A stretch of 64,000 bases of DNA from Nothophaeocryptopus gaeumannii (Eukaryota; Ascomycota; Dothideomycetes; Mycosphaerellales; Mycosphaerellaceae): positions 2,666,001 to 2,730,000 of the forward strand of contig JASISA010000041.1 in assembly GCA_031771865.1 (NCBI GenBank), given 5' to 3'. Shown one piece after another: positions 1 to 10,680 of this stretch. The translations under genes and the position numbers were made by a program. The first letter of the stretch is position 1. Each line of letters starts with the position of its first letter. The notes under the pieces were generated by a model that saw only the letters and a program-made list of their open reading frames with translations, did not search any database and was not told the origin of the DNA.

Positions 1-1126
1 CTTCTCGTCCTTCTTTTGACGCTTTCTGTTTGGTCCATCTCCCTTCGCTCTGCGCTCGGTACGGTCTTTCTTCTCTGTGACGGCGGCGTCTTCCAAGGCG
101 ACGTCGAACATGTCGTCTTCCTTCTCGTTGAGATCTGCTCCTTGTCGTTCTATCATATGTCAGTACGACGTCCGGTCTCACAGCAATGTTCAGGCACTTA
201 CTCCTCTTCAGCGTTTGAATGCGGTCCAGTGTTTTCGTCTTTTCCTTTTGCCTCTCCTGCAGCTTCGCAACTTGCACTGCCTTGCCGAACTTTTTCAGAT
301 CTCTTTGTCGTCTCGCGTCCGCACTGGCCTTCTTTCTCGCAGCCTCGTCCAGCATCTTTGATCGCACCTTGCCCATCTGCTCTTCTGACTTGACCATCTC
401 CGCGAAGTAGTCTGTTGGTCTACTGAATGGGACACCTTCCGCCTTCAACTTTGCTCTTGCCTCAGTGACCGCTTCCAGCGATTGCCGGTAAAATGCGAGC
501 TCGCGGTTGAGATCATCCTCTACGTCCTTGATTTCAACAGGCTCGCCGGATGTGATTGCTTGGACGGCGGAAAAAGGCAGGCTAGACGGAAGAGCGATTG
601 ACTTCAGTGATCTTAGCAGTGCGGCCGTGTTGTTGATTGTCATGCGCTGGTGCGGGATCACATCGGCGCGATCCTCCGAGGCGAGCGATTCGATGTCTGA
701 GAGAGGAATATCCTCCTCGTCCTCGTCTTCGTTGCCGTTGCCATTGGCTTGTATGTCGTCTTCTGATTCAGACTCAGACTCATCTGAGAGAGGTCCTATT
801 TCCACACCACCCTCCTCATCTTGTTCATCTTCCGCCTCTTCACTCTCATCAGTCTCCCAGCCTTCTGCCTCGCCATTTGCTTCCTCTTCTTGTTGCGCTT
901 TCTTTGCTGCCTTCTTGTCCTTCTTTGGGTTCTTAGTCTTTTGCACCTCTTGCACTTCTTCAGCACCGGCTATCGCATCTTCAAGCGCATCAACATCAAT
1001 TTCGGATCGCTGCTTCGCCCCTTTGCGCTTCTCAGCTTCCTTTTGAAGCTTCTTCTGCTTTTCGAGTTTGTGATCGACGCCCTTCTGCCGGTCTAGGGCA
1101 TCCTTCAGCTTCAGTCCCTTCGCCAT
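1..1126 (-). CDS. EBP2: rRNA-processing protein EBP2, C-terminus cut by window edge
   Basis: Nucleolar protein needed for 27S pre-rRNA processing and 60S subunit assembly (known of the family). Model: complement(1..149, 202..1126). The start is the CAT at 1124-1126 and translates as MAKGLKLKDALDRQKG. An acidic, Lys-rich N-terminal half leads to the Ebp2 core, with the sequence FYRQSLEAVTEAR and the motif KRQGADLNEKEDDMFDVALE. That motif appears only when a 52-nt intron (150..201, donor GTAAGT) is removed. Both exons carry the Lys/Arg-rich coiled-coil character of the family. The gene runs off the left edge and lacks roughly the last 50-60 residues. It is transcribed divergently from IMP1. The identification is secure; only the missing end is unseen. 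Confidence 0.92.
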   Translation of the reverse strand, partial: MAKGLKLKDALDRQKGVDHKLEKQKKLQKEAEKRKGAKQRSEIDVDALEDAIAGAEEVQEVQKTKNPKKDKKAAKKAQQEEEANGEAEGWETDESEEAEDEQDEEGGVEIGPLSDESESESEDDIQANGNGNEDEDEEDIPLSDIESLASEDRADVIPHQRMTINNTAALLRSLKSIALPSSLPFSAVQAITSGEPVEIKDVEDDLNRELAFYRQSLEAVTEARAKLKAEGVPFSRPTDYFAEMVKSEEQMGKVRSKMLDEAARKKASADARRQRDLKKFGKAVQVAKLQERQKEKTKTLDRIQTLKRSKCLNIAVRPDVVLTYDRTTRSRSQREGRRHVRRRLGRRRRHREERPYRAQSEGRWTKQKASKEGRE

Positions 1127-1325
1127 TGTGATTCCAGATTCCGTGCGTTGGAAATATGCGACGATGTTCGCGAGTGCTAGTGGAGACCTCACAGAGAAAT
1201 GTCGCAGAAAGTTCTTGCCGAATTTCGCGGAGCTGCTCCGAAACTCTAAACCCCTGTCACGGGCAGATCTGGTGCGCCTTGCAAAGAACTTGCATACAGC
1301 AGTTCTACTTCACATCACTTCTGCG
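1127..1325. promoter_or_regulatory. bidirectional promoter EBP2/IMP1
   Basis: About 200 bp separate the EBP2 start (1126, minus strand) from the preferred IMP1 start (1326, plus strand). Both genes must therefore share this control region. An ATG-less reading frame for IMP1 stays open back to 1128, which marks how compact the region is. No TATA box or known operator stands out. Inference from gene arrangement. Confidence 0.6.
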
Positions 1326-1955
1326 ATGCTACGACTGAGGCCACGATGGCCAAGACAGCTTCCATTGAAGCCGCTATATGGGCTACCAATCCGAAAACTG
1401 GCTTCAAATAGCTCGAACCCAGACCGACCGAATCCCATCTCCCGTTTCATTAAATACTACGATCGACCTCTGCAATACCTTATAAGAGCAGCCGCCGTAG
1501 TTCTCGGAGCCCACGTCTTCCTGCAATATGGCTATTCCGCCGACCGCACATACGGAATCTCCATGCTTCCCACCTTAGCCTCTTTCGGAGACTGGGTCGT
1601 CATCAGCAAATACTACCGCCGCGGACGAGATGTTGTAGTAGGAGACCTTGTCAGCTTCAAACACCCTGTGAAGGAGGGAGAACAGGCAATAAAGAGAGTT
1701 ACGGGTCTAGGAGGAGACTTCGTCTTGATGAACACGCCTGGGAAGAGCGATGCGATGATTCAGATTCCCGAGGGGCATTGTTGGGTTGTGGGGGATAATT
1801 TGAAGCATTCGAGGGACTCGAGGGTTTTTGGACCTTTGCCGATGGCTTTGATCAATGGAAAGGTCATTTCGAAGTTTGAGTGGAATGGCGCGATGCCGAC
1901 ATTTGCTTGGATGGATGGCGGACTGCAGCCGGCGGAGGAAGATGATGTTGATTGA
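1326..1955 (+). CDS. IMP1: mitochondrial inner membrane protease subunit 1 (S26 signal peptidase family)
   Basis: Ser/Lys-dyad peptidase that removes sorting signals from intermembrane-space proteins at the inner membrane (known of the family). 209 residues from the ATG at 1326, close to the roughly 190 of yeast Imp1. The N-terminus MLRLRPRWPRQLPLKPLYG is Arg-rich like a mitochondrial targeting sequence, and a hydrophobic segment (YLIRAAAVVLGAHVFL, about residues 51-66) precedes the active site. The catalytic Ser lies in YGISMLPTL (Ser79) and the general-base Lys in AIKRV (Lys123). Their 44-residue spacing matches the family. The box GHCWVVGDNLKHSRDSR is the conserved signal-peptidase end motif. 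An in-frame ATG at 1128 would add 66 residues of non-family sequence overlapping the promoter, so I prefer 1326. No intron. Confidence 0.9.
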   Translation: MLRLRPRWPRQLPLKPLYGLPIRKLASNSSNPDRPNPISRFIKYYDRPLQYLIRAAAVVLGAHVFLQYGYSADRTYGISMLPTLASFGDWVVISKYYRRGRDVVVGDLVSFKHPVKEGEQAIKRVTGLGGDFVLMNTPGKSDAMIQIPEGHCWVVGDNLKHSRDSRVFGPLPMALINGKVISKFEWNGAMPTFAWMDGGLQPAEEDDVD

Positions 1956-2354
1956 GATGGGAAAATGCAGCAAACCCATCATTGCATGAGCGCAGTCATC
2001 GTGCTTGGCCAAGCTTAAACGCCTCGGATACGTTCAGTCTGAAGCCAGGTGTGCAAGTTCAGGGCCCAAACGCACGACTTCACCAGGCCTGAGACGTGAA
2101 AGTCCGAGAGATGGAAGCTTTTCAATCACCGGTAGCTGACTTTCTTCAGCCATATCACTGGTCTGAGCGCTCCACCTCTGCCAACACAAATTGCGCTGGA
2201 CAAGCACAAAGCTTTCCAAAAAAAAACACTCAATTTTGCAACACCCCACACGCCACTCCAGGCTGAGATCAAATTCCGGTGTCGTTATCAGAGCAGAAAT
2301 CGTTCCCTCCACTCAGAATGCGCATTCCGACCCTGGTCTCCATCTGTATCGAGC
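1956..2354. other. intergenic, nothing recognised
   Basis: 3' flank of IMP1 and 5' flank of the broken F-box-like locus. Short open frames on both strands look random. An A-run of nine lies near 2219. No RNA gene or repeat seen. Confidence 0.5.
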
Positions 2355-3145
2355 ATGTCACGTACGAATGAGGCCAACATGCTGGGCCTTCCATGAGAGC
2401 TACGCGATATGATTTACGACCTGGCTATCCCAAGCGATTTCTGCCGTATCTGCAGCGAGCCGGCATCTTTGCATCTTGTGTGTCGCCAGATATATCATGA
2501 GACCCTCTCGCTATATGGACACAGGCAACACCGGAGATTGTTGCTCCACAGGGACTTTCTTGAAAGTGTACGAGGCTTGCGCCAATCCTAGGAGGATGTA
2601 CTCTCTATCTCATTGCACCATACCCACCCCTGGCAAAGAAGCACACGAGTCACGCGGGCTCTGCTTTGGTGTCCAGACTCCTCGCCGGTCGTATGATCGC
2701 CGGATACTGTACACGGAGATGATACGGAGCAACGAATACGAAGCCCCTTACAATTACGAGATACCGGTGGAACACGTCGATATCGTCGGCACGACGCACA
2801 GCAAGACTACGAGGACGGGACTCTGTCGGGACACGGATCCTAAGAGGCCGCATAGACAAGAAATCTTGTTCTATGACTGATCCATGCAAATCGCCATACT
2901 CAACTTGGAGTTTGAAGAATGACTCGTCAGCAGAAGAACGCAAGACCAATGCGAGAGCGGTCGCAGAAGCGCTCGACAAGCTGAAGCTATGTGCGAGGTA
3001 TGCTCTCAGGAATATGGAGTTCCTCGTGTTGAGGATGTGCGAGACCTTAAAGCTCGTCAATCAGCGATTGTTCGAAGCCGCAATGCAGGAGTGTTACGGC
3101 CAAACCCCAACGCTTCTGGTTGAAGATAACGATGAGTATGAGTAG
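2355..3145 (+). pseudogene. broken F-box-like (LPxELR family) gene
   Basis: An ATG at 2355 opens MSRTNEANMLGLP, then a TGA at 2394-2396, then ELRDMIYDLAIPSDFCRI and LHLVCRQIYHETLSLYG in the same frame. Ascomycete F-box-like proteins usually start with LPRELRDMIYDLA, so the TGA most simply replaces a CGA (Arg) by one C-to-T change at a CpG. The frame closes again at 2591. Family-like character resumes in another frame at 2873-3145 (ALDKLKLCARYALRNMEFL), so at least one frameshift is also likely. Seen: the stop and frame breaks. Inferred: the ancestral reading frame. Its role would have been substrate recognition or a related adaptor function; no function can be assigned now. An alternative is a functional short gene starting at 2409 or 2873. 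Confidence 0.55.
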
Positions 3146-3534
3146 CCGGTGTGCTTAAAGCCATCTCTCAGCGATACGAGCATCAAACGAGCTTTGAGTA
3201 CTTTCGACCCACTAGGGATGCTGCATATATGTGAAATGCATTAGCCAGGCGCACGAGAATATAGCAGATCATATTTGGCAGCGCCGATGTTCAGAGGCTC
3301 CCAAATGATCCATAAGTCTCTCGAATGCTGTGTTCCCGCAGCTAACGTGGCATGCCGCAATGCTGTGAGTCGGGTCGTATCATTGGCTGGATTCGCGGCC
3401 TGCAATGCATGCAACGCAGCTAGCCCATACTTGCACAGGACTCTCAGCCTCACGCTGCTTGACCACAACCGCTCCATCACTGTCCATCTCAAACATCTCT
3501 CAGTGGATGTCGGACGGAGACCGACCGGGAGGAT
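3146..3534. other. upstream region of the NACHT gene
   Basis: Putative promoter and leader of the gene starting at 3535. Open frames on both strands (for example minus 3241-3684) overlap the NACHT gene start and show no family features. Nothing else seen. Confidence 0.4.
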
Positions 3535-5831
3535 ATGCTTGATCCATTGAGCGCGCTCAGCGTTGCAGCTGCAATTGTGCAGTTCGTCGACGCAGCCAAC
3601 ACGATCTTCACTCAGGCTTACCGGGCATACAAGTCGTCGAGTGGGTTGGGCATTGAGCACGATTCTTTGGCGGACATTACACACACTATCAGAGCTGCGA
3701 GCCAGAAGTTAGGCGGGCAACCAGCGCAGTCCCTCACCGAAATCGAACGGACTCTGCTTCATCTCTCCAGCGAAAGCGAGAAGATTGCCAATAGCCTTCT
3801 ACTCATCCTCGATGACCTGCGCGTCAAGTCTAGCGGTAGTCAACGTTTTTTTGAGAGTATTCTCAAAAGTGCTCGAGGTGCTCTGAAAAAGGACGACATT
3901 GAAACCCTCGGGAAGCGCCTTGAGCGCCTGCAGAATGGCACACAGACATGCCTGCTGTCCATTCTGAAGTCAGTCGATTGTGTCCATTGGCCATTGAGGC
4001 CGAATCATGCTGATCTTTATGCAGAGCCGATCAGGGTGGGATTCTACGTGTTTTACGCTCCATCGAGCAGGATACAGAAGCTTTGCGCATCGAAACACCG
4101 GTAGCAATCGCCAAACTCCGAGGGGAACTTGTCACGAATCTGGAGCAGAACAAGCAAGCGCACGCTGCCCATTTTCGAATACTCACCCAGCTCGTCGATG
4201 AGATACGCACAGCAGACAAGAGCCGACAGATCTTGCGAAGCCTCTCTTTCCGCGAAATGCATGAGCGGGAGAGCGGTATTCCCGACGCCTACACCGATAC
4301 GTTTCGCTGGATCTTTGATACGAAAACGACTGCTTTCACGTCATGGCTATCATCGAACTCCAGCGTTCCATTTTGGTTGAGCGGGATAGCAGGCTCGGGC
4401 AAATCAACACTCATGCGCTATATTGCGGAACATCCCTCCACGAAAAGTATACTTGAAGGCTGGGCTGGTGGGAAAGCGTTTGCGATTGTGACTTTCTTCT
4501 TCTGGAGCTCCGGAACTCCCCTCCAGAAGACACAACACGGACTCCTGCAGAGCCTCCCGTTCCAAGTCCTTCGGGCAGCGCCATCGCTTCTTACTGTGGC
4601 ATGTCCGGGCCGCTTGTCATCGCCAGCGGAAGCGTCCGCGCCATGGAAACGGATAGAGCTATTGGAGGCCCTTGACGCCGTCTTCACGACTACAAACCTG
4701 CCCCTCAAGTTCTGCTTCTTCATAGACGGCCTTGACGAGTTCCAAGAGGAATGCAGTGAGCTCATTGCTTACATTGATGTCCTCGCCAGATCCACATCTG
4801 TGAAAATGTGCGTGTCTAGTCGTCCCTGGAACGTCTTCCAGCAGCGATACGGAGGTGCCAGTCAGTTCATGTTCAAGTTGGAAGAATTGACGAAGGCGGA
4901 CTTGGAGACATACATTGAGGGAAACGCAAGATTCCAAAAGCTGATTCATCGGGATCCGCAAGCCCATGAGCTTATAGTTGAGATTAGAGAGAAGGCTCAA
5001 GGAGTCTTCTTCTGGGTCTTCCTTGTCGTGAGATCTCTCCTGCACGGATTAGGGGAGCAAGACAGCCTTCAAATGATGCGGCGGCGCGTCAAGGACATTC
5101 CCGGGGACTTGCGAGGTTTCTTTAGAAGGATGCTGGAAACCATTGATGAAGCGTACAGAGACTACACGGCCCGCGCTTTGTCGATGGCTGCAGTTGCACA
5201 TTCGCCGCTGCCGGCAGTGGCGTATTGGTTCTTGCAAGACGACCTTGACAATCCCGGACTGGCCTTTGAATCAAAACGACAGCCATTTTCTGGTCAGGAG
5301 TTGAAGGGAATGCAAATCGAGGCTGCAACCCGCATCAACTCGTGGTGCCGAGATTTCATGTGCGTTCATTGGACCGTTGGCTCGCAAGGTCTTGAAGGCT
5401 CGTCGAACCCCATGCTCGATTCGGCGAACAGTATCAAGACAGAACTGCTCCACCGCACGGTGAGAGACTACCTGGTCGAGGAGGAAACTTGGATGATGCT
5501 GCAGACACTCTCCAGAAAAAAATTTGACGTGTGGATCCTTCTAGGTCGACTATATCTTCTGATGCTTCGAAACTTGCAGGCCGAGGCTGAAGCTCAGTCC
5601 CATTTAGCAGGTGTGCGGCAGCTTAGAGCACAGGCTGAAGGATACTATGAAAGGTCTTCAAATCAAAAAAGCTCTAAAAAGATTCAGAAAGAGGTGAATA
5701 CTGTCGTTGCGCGATTTAAGAAACAAACCGCAAAGGCTAGGAACATCGATTTCAACTCACCTGGTCAGGTGGAGCTGCCGCGCTCGACGGTACCGGACGA
5801 CAATACTCTTTGTCGAATCTCCAAATTTTGA
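3535..5831 (+). CDS. STAND/NACHT NTPase (fungal NLR-like) without C-terminal repeats
   Basis: Signal-transduction ATPase of the type used in fungal non-self recognition and regulated cell death (family knowledge). Model: join(3535..3968, 4025..5831), 746 residues. The 56-nt intron has donor GTCAGT and a CTGAT branch site 10 nt before TTTATGCAG; removing it joins two open frames. The N-terminus MLDPLSALSVAAAIVQFVD is the usual fungal STAND N-terminal helical domain (to about residue 140). The NACHT core has Walker A GIAGSGKST (about 265-273), Walker B FFIDGLDEF (about 376-384) and the following SSRPW sensor motif. The C-terminal part (about 480-746) is helical and charged. I see no ankyrin, WD40 or TPR repeats, so this is either a naturally short form or one truncated at the 3' end. 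Partner effector not visible nearby. Confidence 0.85.
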
Positions 5832-6374
5832 CGTGGACCGGCCTGTGAACAACAGCCTGTCCCTTTGAGGAAAGACTGGAGTTGCCACCCATGAAAACTC
5901 TTTGAAAGTGGCCACCCAGCAAGACCGAGCATAAGCAAACCAACCTGTAGTATAATGAGTATGAGCGACGAGCTGGCCTAAAGTGCTACCCGCAGCACCC
6001 GCCAAGGGCAGGTGACAGGGCCCCTTGCATCTTTCCAGGGAGCGACATTCTGCGCATACCACCGCGGCGACACTAGCTATGAATATCAAATTTTTCAGGT
6101 GGTGACTGAGGCTAGAGCTCTTCTGGCCTATTTGAGTATGGGAAGTCGAAGACCTAGATGATGGAGTCAAACCTCCTTCACCCTGTTCACCTTTTGGCCC
6201 AGGTTTGAGATCTGCCCTCCAAGAGCTCACGAGCCCTGATTGTGCTCCTATTGCAAGGGTTCTTTGAGGAGCATAGTGTGCTTGGCTCCTCGACTTCACG
6301 CGAGACCGATGCGCCCTTGAAGTTCGAGTGGCTTCTTGATGTGCTGGCGAGGGCGGTCTCGAGACGGCGAACAC
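5757..6374 (-). CDS. doubtful ORF, antisense to the NACHT 3' end
   Basis: A 205-residue open frame overlaps the last 75 nt of the NACHT gene on the opposite strand. It has a weak hydrophobic stretch (NLIFIASVAAVVCAE) and two short WVAT repeats, but low-complexity Ser/Arg composition and no family motif. It may be chance. Listed because it is the longest frame in an otherwise empty 1.3 kb. Confidence 0.15.
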   Translation of the reverse strand: MFAVSRPPSPAHQEATRTSRAHRSRVKSRSQAHYAPQRTLAIGAQSGLVSSWRADLKPGPKGEQGEGGLTPSSRSSTSHTQIGQKSSSLSHHLKNLIFIASVAAVVCAECRSLERCKGPCHLPLAGAAGSTLGQLVAHTHYTTGWFAYARSCWVATFKEFSWVATPVFPQRDRLLFTGRSTSKFGDSTKSIVVRYRRARQLHLTR

Positions 6375-7130
6375 CTGTCGCGCGACAGTTTTTCATGCGG
6401 GCATGATCAGCTCAAATATCTACCAAACCCAATCGCACCCTTCCCTCGCTGTTCACCGACGGCGTCGACCGCGGACAGCCGGGCCCACCTAAACATGTGC
6501 ATCAGCATCTACAGCAGTTGACCTCACGCGGCTGGTTCTACTTTATTCGAAGTCAACTCCGAACATGAATACCACGAAGATCAAACGGTTCGGGAGGATC
6601 AATTCCCGCTTTCCTGTGTGCGATCGAACTGCACATACGTGCATCTTCTAAACAAGGCGAGGATTGCGAGTGTGACTTCACGGTCTGGGTTCGATCGATC
6701 AATGCTGCGGAAGGCTTATCGCTATGTGCTTAGACAGAGATGTGTATCGAGCTTACATCTTGCTGACTTGTGCAAAGATGCCGGTCTTGAGTGTATACCC
6801 TCGAGTAATGGATCAAGCGACTGGCAGCGGTGGGAAAAAGCATGTAGACAAGCTCTTCTTGATAAAGCTTCTCCGCATTTTCCGAAAGCGTACTTGAATC
6901 CTATAGCAACCATTGCTCTCGCAAGCCACTCATTTTCAGGTACCCGCAAACGTTACCGAGATTGAGGGGAACTATAAGGCTTCAGTCGCTTTCGGGTCTC
7001 GGCACGAGGTTCTCCTCGTAGGGCTCACACACTTGACCTGTCACTGTACGGAAGCGACAGATCCACCATGCGGTGTCAGTCACGCGAATTCCAATGCCTT
7101 CAATACAGATATGCTTCAGCGAGCTTCACT
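5832..7130. other. intergenic, only doubtful short ORFs
   Basis: Besides the antisense frame above, plus-strand 6618-6965 encodes 115 residues (contains YRYVLRQRCVSSLHLADLCK and SSDWQRWEKACRQALLD). It looks mildly protein-like but matches nothing I know. No repeats or RNA genes recognised. Confidence 0.4.
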
Positions 7131-7526
7131 TCACGAGCATCGCATTGGGTCGTTCATGATCCATCTCCTCGCTACAACTTGAAAAGCAAAGAGCGAGTAA
7201 GTGAACGCATATGAAGCAGTCAAGGACGCGTCTTCATTGTAGCTCTTGCGGAGGAGTATGGTTTGGCTGATGCGTTGGTCATCAAGGACAAGATCGGGAA
7301 TGCTGAAAGTGGGAAGGAGAAGACCTCTGGAATCTGAAGAATCACCGGACGAAGATTTGGAAATGCTGTTGGAAGGCCGATGTTCCGTAAGAAGATTCGT
7401 AAGACCTTGAGAATCGCGAATAGGTGCAGATTTTGAACAGTCTGCATACGCTCGTTCGGGTTGGAAAACTGAAGGCGGTGCATATAGTGAGTGTTCCCTG
7501 ATCGGGTTAATTTGAATCGAGTCCAT
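7131..7526 (-). CDS. possible orphan small protein
   Basis: A 131-residue open frame starting with an ATG at 7526 (MDSIQINPIREHSLYAPPSV). It contains a Ser-rich stretch and a moderately hydrophobic end. A longer frame in a second register (7220-7750, 176 residues) overlaps it, and I cannot tell which, if either, is translated. No domain recognised. It could be a short-lived orphan or noise. Confidence 0.25.
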   Translation of the reverse strand: MDSIQINPIREHSLYAPPSVFQPERAYADCSKSAPIRDSQGLTNLLTEHRPSNSISKSSSGDSSDSRGLLLPTFSIPDLVLDDQRISQTILLRKSYNEDASLTASYAFTYSLFAFQVVARRWIMNDPMRCS

Positions 7527-7851
7527 GTTACAGTGCTCTCATCCTTGGCCGTAGCCATTGCCTTGCGGCATGGCCGGTCATGGCCGCACGAATTGCTTCG
7601 AGTTACCTTAAGCATACGTAAGGCGACCACACTAGCGACCAATTTCGTAGCGTTTAATAGTGGTTTCTGGAACCAGCCACTTTCATTCTCAAAGGATCTC
7701 GTTTTCTGAGCGCTGTCGTTGCGATCAGCGGTACTCGAGATTGGGGGCACTTGGCGAAAGGCCAGTCGTGAGGTTTGTCATATGTCCTCGTCCATTTGTA
7801 GCCGTTTCTGAAGCCGAATACCCCTATGTTCCTCTTGGTGGCAGACAGCCA
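7527..7851. other. 3' flank of the DHA1 transporter gene
   Basis: Downstream of the transporter stop on the minus strand. No clear feature apart from the alternative 7220-7750 minus frame. Confidence 0.4.
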
Positions 7852-9484
7852 CTACTCTTTTCTCGCCCATGCAGATCGCGCTCGAATCGCCTTGCCGTAC
7901 TTGATGAAGCAAAATGGAAAGGGGACACAAACAAGTGCCACAAATCCGAGCAACGTACTCGCCCAGCCGATGCCTAAGCCTTCGAACACTGTCGAAAAGT
8001 CAGCAATCTGCAAGATCAAAGTCAATTTGATAACGTACTTTGCACGCCAAACAGCGGGAAAGAGCCCGCAAACATCAGCCTGGTGAATGCATTCGCGCCC
8101 AAAGCCGAGGCCGCGTAAAGTGGGTATGCCTCTACCAAGAATGACCAAACGCCCATGAATATCATGAGACCGCTGTCGTATCGTTAGCGAACAGGCTCCA
8201 ATCTGCTTCAAATCATGTTCCTGGACGTACCCAACTCCAAATAACCCACTCCCAACGATCGGCACGATCCAATGCACGCTTTCCCTACACGTCCATCCAA
8301 ACCAAAACATACTTATCGGCAACAACGGCGCCCCAAAAGCAACACTATACAATCGAAACTCCGGTTCTGAAACCCCCTTATTCGCTGCCGTCTTCGTGCG
8401 CATAAATCGAAACCAGATTGGAAATGCCAAAGCTCCGAGGATTGCACCAACGCCAATACCCAGGAATGAGAGACCGACGCCTGATGGTGAGAAATGGTAG
8501 ACTTTGACGAATGCGTAGCCGAATGCGCCGAAGAGGAGGTATTGCACACCGAGGAGGACGGCTGTGAGGAGGGAGAGGCAGAGGACCATGTATTCTTCCG
8601 TGAGGAGGAGGAAGGGACGGTAGCAGGATGTTTTGATGCTCGAGAGAAGGGATTTCTTCGGGCCAAGATTGCTCGCATCGATTGTTTCGCCCTGTTTCTC
8701 AGCCTTGCGAGCTTCTAGCTCAAGGAGTCGCGGGGCGTATGTTTCGGGAATGAATGCGAAGAGGGTGAGGATGGCTCCAGACCAGATGATTAGGACGTAG
8801 AAGACCCAACGCCAATGGTAATAATGATCGATGAAGCCGCCTAAGATGGGACCAATGTCTGGACCGAGGAAGCATAGGAGAGTCCAGATGAGCATAGGTG
8901 GTCCGAGATCTCTAGGAACGAAGAGATCTCCAATAACCCCTCCGGAGACTGTGAGGAAGGCACTTCCTGCCATACCAGCGAACCAGCGGCCTACCAGTTC
9001 CGTGGCTATGTTGGGTGCTACGGCGCATGGGATCTACAGCCATCAGTTAAGCTCACCGTCGATACGACAGAGGAGGGTATGGCGTACGTTCCATATGATG
9101 TACATCACCAAGGAGACGAGGCATATTGGTTTGCGGCCGATGAATTCAGACAAAGGTGCCACGAATAACGGACCAAAACCAAGAGCCAACGTGTACAGGC
9201 TCAGACCTATTGTAGCAACTTCTCTCGACGCGTGAAGCTCTGGTTCAAGTTGCTTGTAGGTCAATGTGTAAATGCTCGAGCCGCAGGTCCTAAAGATCGT
9301 CAGTGATGTCGTAGTGAAGAGCTGTGGGTGGTGTGTCGAACACAGCTAGAGCCATCGTCGACTCAACCATCACAATGGTCCATTTCCTCCATTTCGGCAT
9401 CAACTTGGGATTCTTGTCATCTGGCAGTCTGTCGAGAGGCTTTGAAGCCGTTTCGCCACTCGGCTTTGCTTCCATTCTGTTCAT
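7852..9484 (-). CDS. MFS transporter, DHA1 drug:H+ antiporter type
   Basis: Plasma-membrane proton antiporter of the polyamine/multidrug (Tpo1/Flu1-like) group (family knowledge; substrate unknown). Model: complement(join(7852..7988, 8039..8172, 8231..9033, 9088..9289, 9342..9484)), 472 residues. Introns are 50, 58, 54 and 52 nt. Splicing joins LAV to TCGSSIYTLTYKQLEPEL, IIWN to IPCAVAPNIATELVGRW, FGVG to GLMIFMGVWSFLVEAYPLY and GVQ to MFEGLGIGWASTLLG, all typical DHA1 segments. Motif A is seen as APLSEFIGRKP and the helix-5 motif region as LGPDIGPILGGF. About 12 hydrophobic segments follow a hydrophilic N-terminus. The first donor (GTTCGA) is weak; the rest are good. Coordinates of the second to fourth exons are firm from frame continuity. 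Confidence 0.88.
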
Positions 9485-10680
9485 CTCGTCGGAACGCAGG
9501 CCGCTTCGTTCATCGCATGCTACAGACTATATCTCGTTCTGAGCCTTACGACAAAAGATGGTGCTGTGCACACTCTCTCGCACACGTTTCACTTGGCAAA
9601 TGATGTGAACATAGTTTGTAAATGTTTGTGAGCGGCATGTGAAGTCGTACCAAGTGGGAGTTGCGGGCAAGTGCGGGCACCGGACGAACGCGAGGGCGAG
9701 TGTAGATCTTTTGTGGGCTATGCTTTGAAATCGCAATTGATAAAGCTACAATGCTCCAAACGGAGCACTGTACAATCTTCTTCTCTAACAGCTGGAGTTG
9801 AGCACTGGCCAGAGGCGGATGTCCGAGAAATCGGTCTCGTTCCCGGCATCTGTTCATCCTTTCGGCGCCGCAGAATTGCTACTTGCTGAACAATCTGTGG
9901 CCGCCATGCTGGCCGTCGCTGCCGGTAACAAGTCGATATGTTTGTCAAACAGTGGAAGGTACTGAAAGTTGCAGGAGTGTCCTAGTGTGCGAAATTCGGG
10001 GTCCCGCTGGCTGATTTCTAAGCTGATGAGTATTCATTCTCCGCCAGCTTTCTGAGCTCTCCACGTACGACCATAGTAAGATGAATACACGAACTATGTT
10101 TCGTTTCCTAGGGAAATCTTCATGTGAGAAACCACGTGACAGTCGGGTGGCGGCCGTTGTGGCTAGTTCTAATGAGGTTTACGAAAAGCCTCAACTCCAG
10201 GTGCCTAGCATCCGACATTCGCATTTGAGGGTATCAGGTCTAGCCGAGTACGGATAACTGAGTATGCATAGTAGTTGCATAACGAGGGTCATTAATCGGA
10301 ACGCCATACTCATCAGCTTGAGCTGAGCAGGATCCTCAGGAATTCTCTTCGCTGATAGGGTCATTTGCAACAGAATTGGTGTAACGCGATACTAGATATA
10401 GGAGAAACAACAGAGAATAGCGAGACCTGAAGAGCCTTAGGCAGTGTTTCTGATTACTGTTGCAACGCGTGCTATATACAGTGGGACGAATGTTATTGCG
10501 TAGTGTAAAGCTGAGGTAGGCGAGGCTTTTGACCGGGTTTCGGCGTGAACCGGTTGGGTATTACTGGACAGCATGCAAATGATGGGACATCGATATCCGT
10601 GTTTCATCTAGTCTAGATACTATCGGTCCCGGCAAAAATGTCAATTATATGCTAAAACGCTCCGTACCCTCATGAATCCT
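9485..10680. other. 1.2-kb intergenic, nothing recognised
   Basis: Promoter side of the transporter and 3' side of the next gene, both on the minus strand. Small frames (for example minus 9546-9857) lack family features. No repeats or RNA genes seen. Confidence 0.5.

Noticed and set aside
507..1046. Plus-strand 179-residue Ser/Cys-rich frame opposite EBP2
   Set aside because: Shadow of the acidic and Lys-rich EBP2 coding sequence on the minus strand.
1128..1325. Longer IMP1 start
   Set aside because: Adds 66 residues without family similarity and overlaps the shared promoter; 1326 gives the right length and a mitochondrial presequence.
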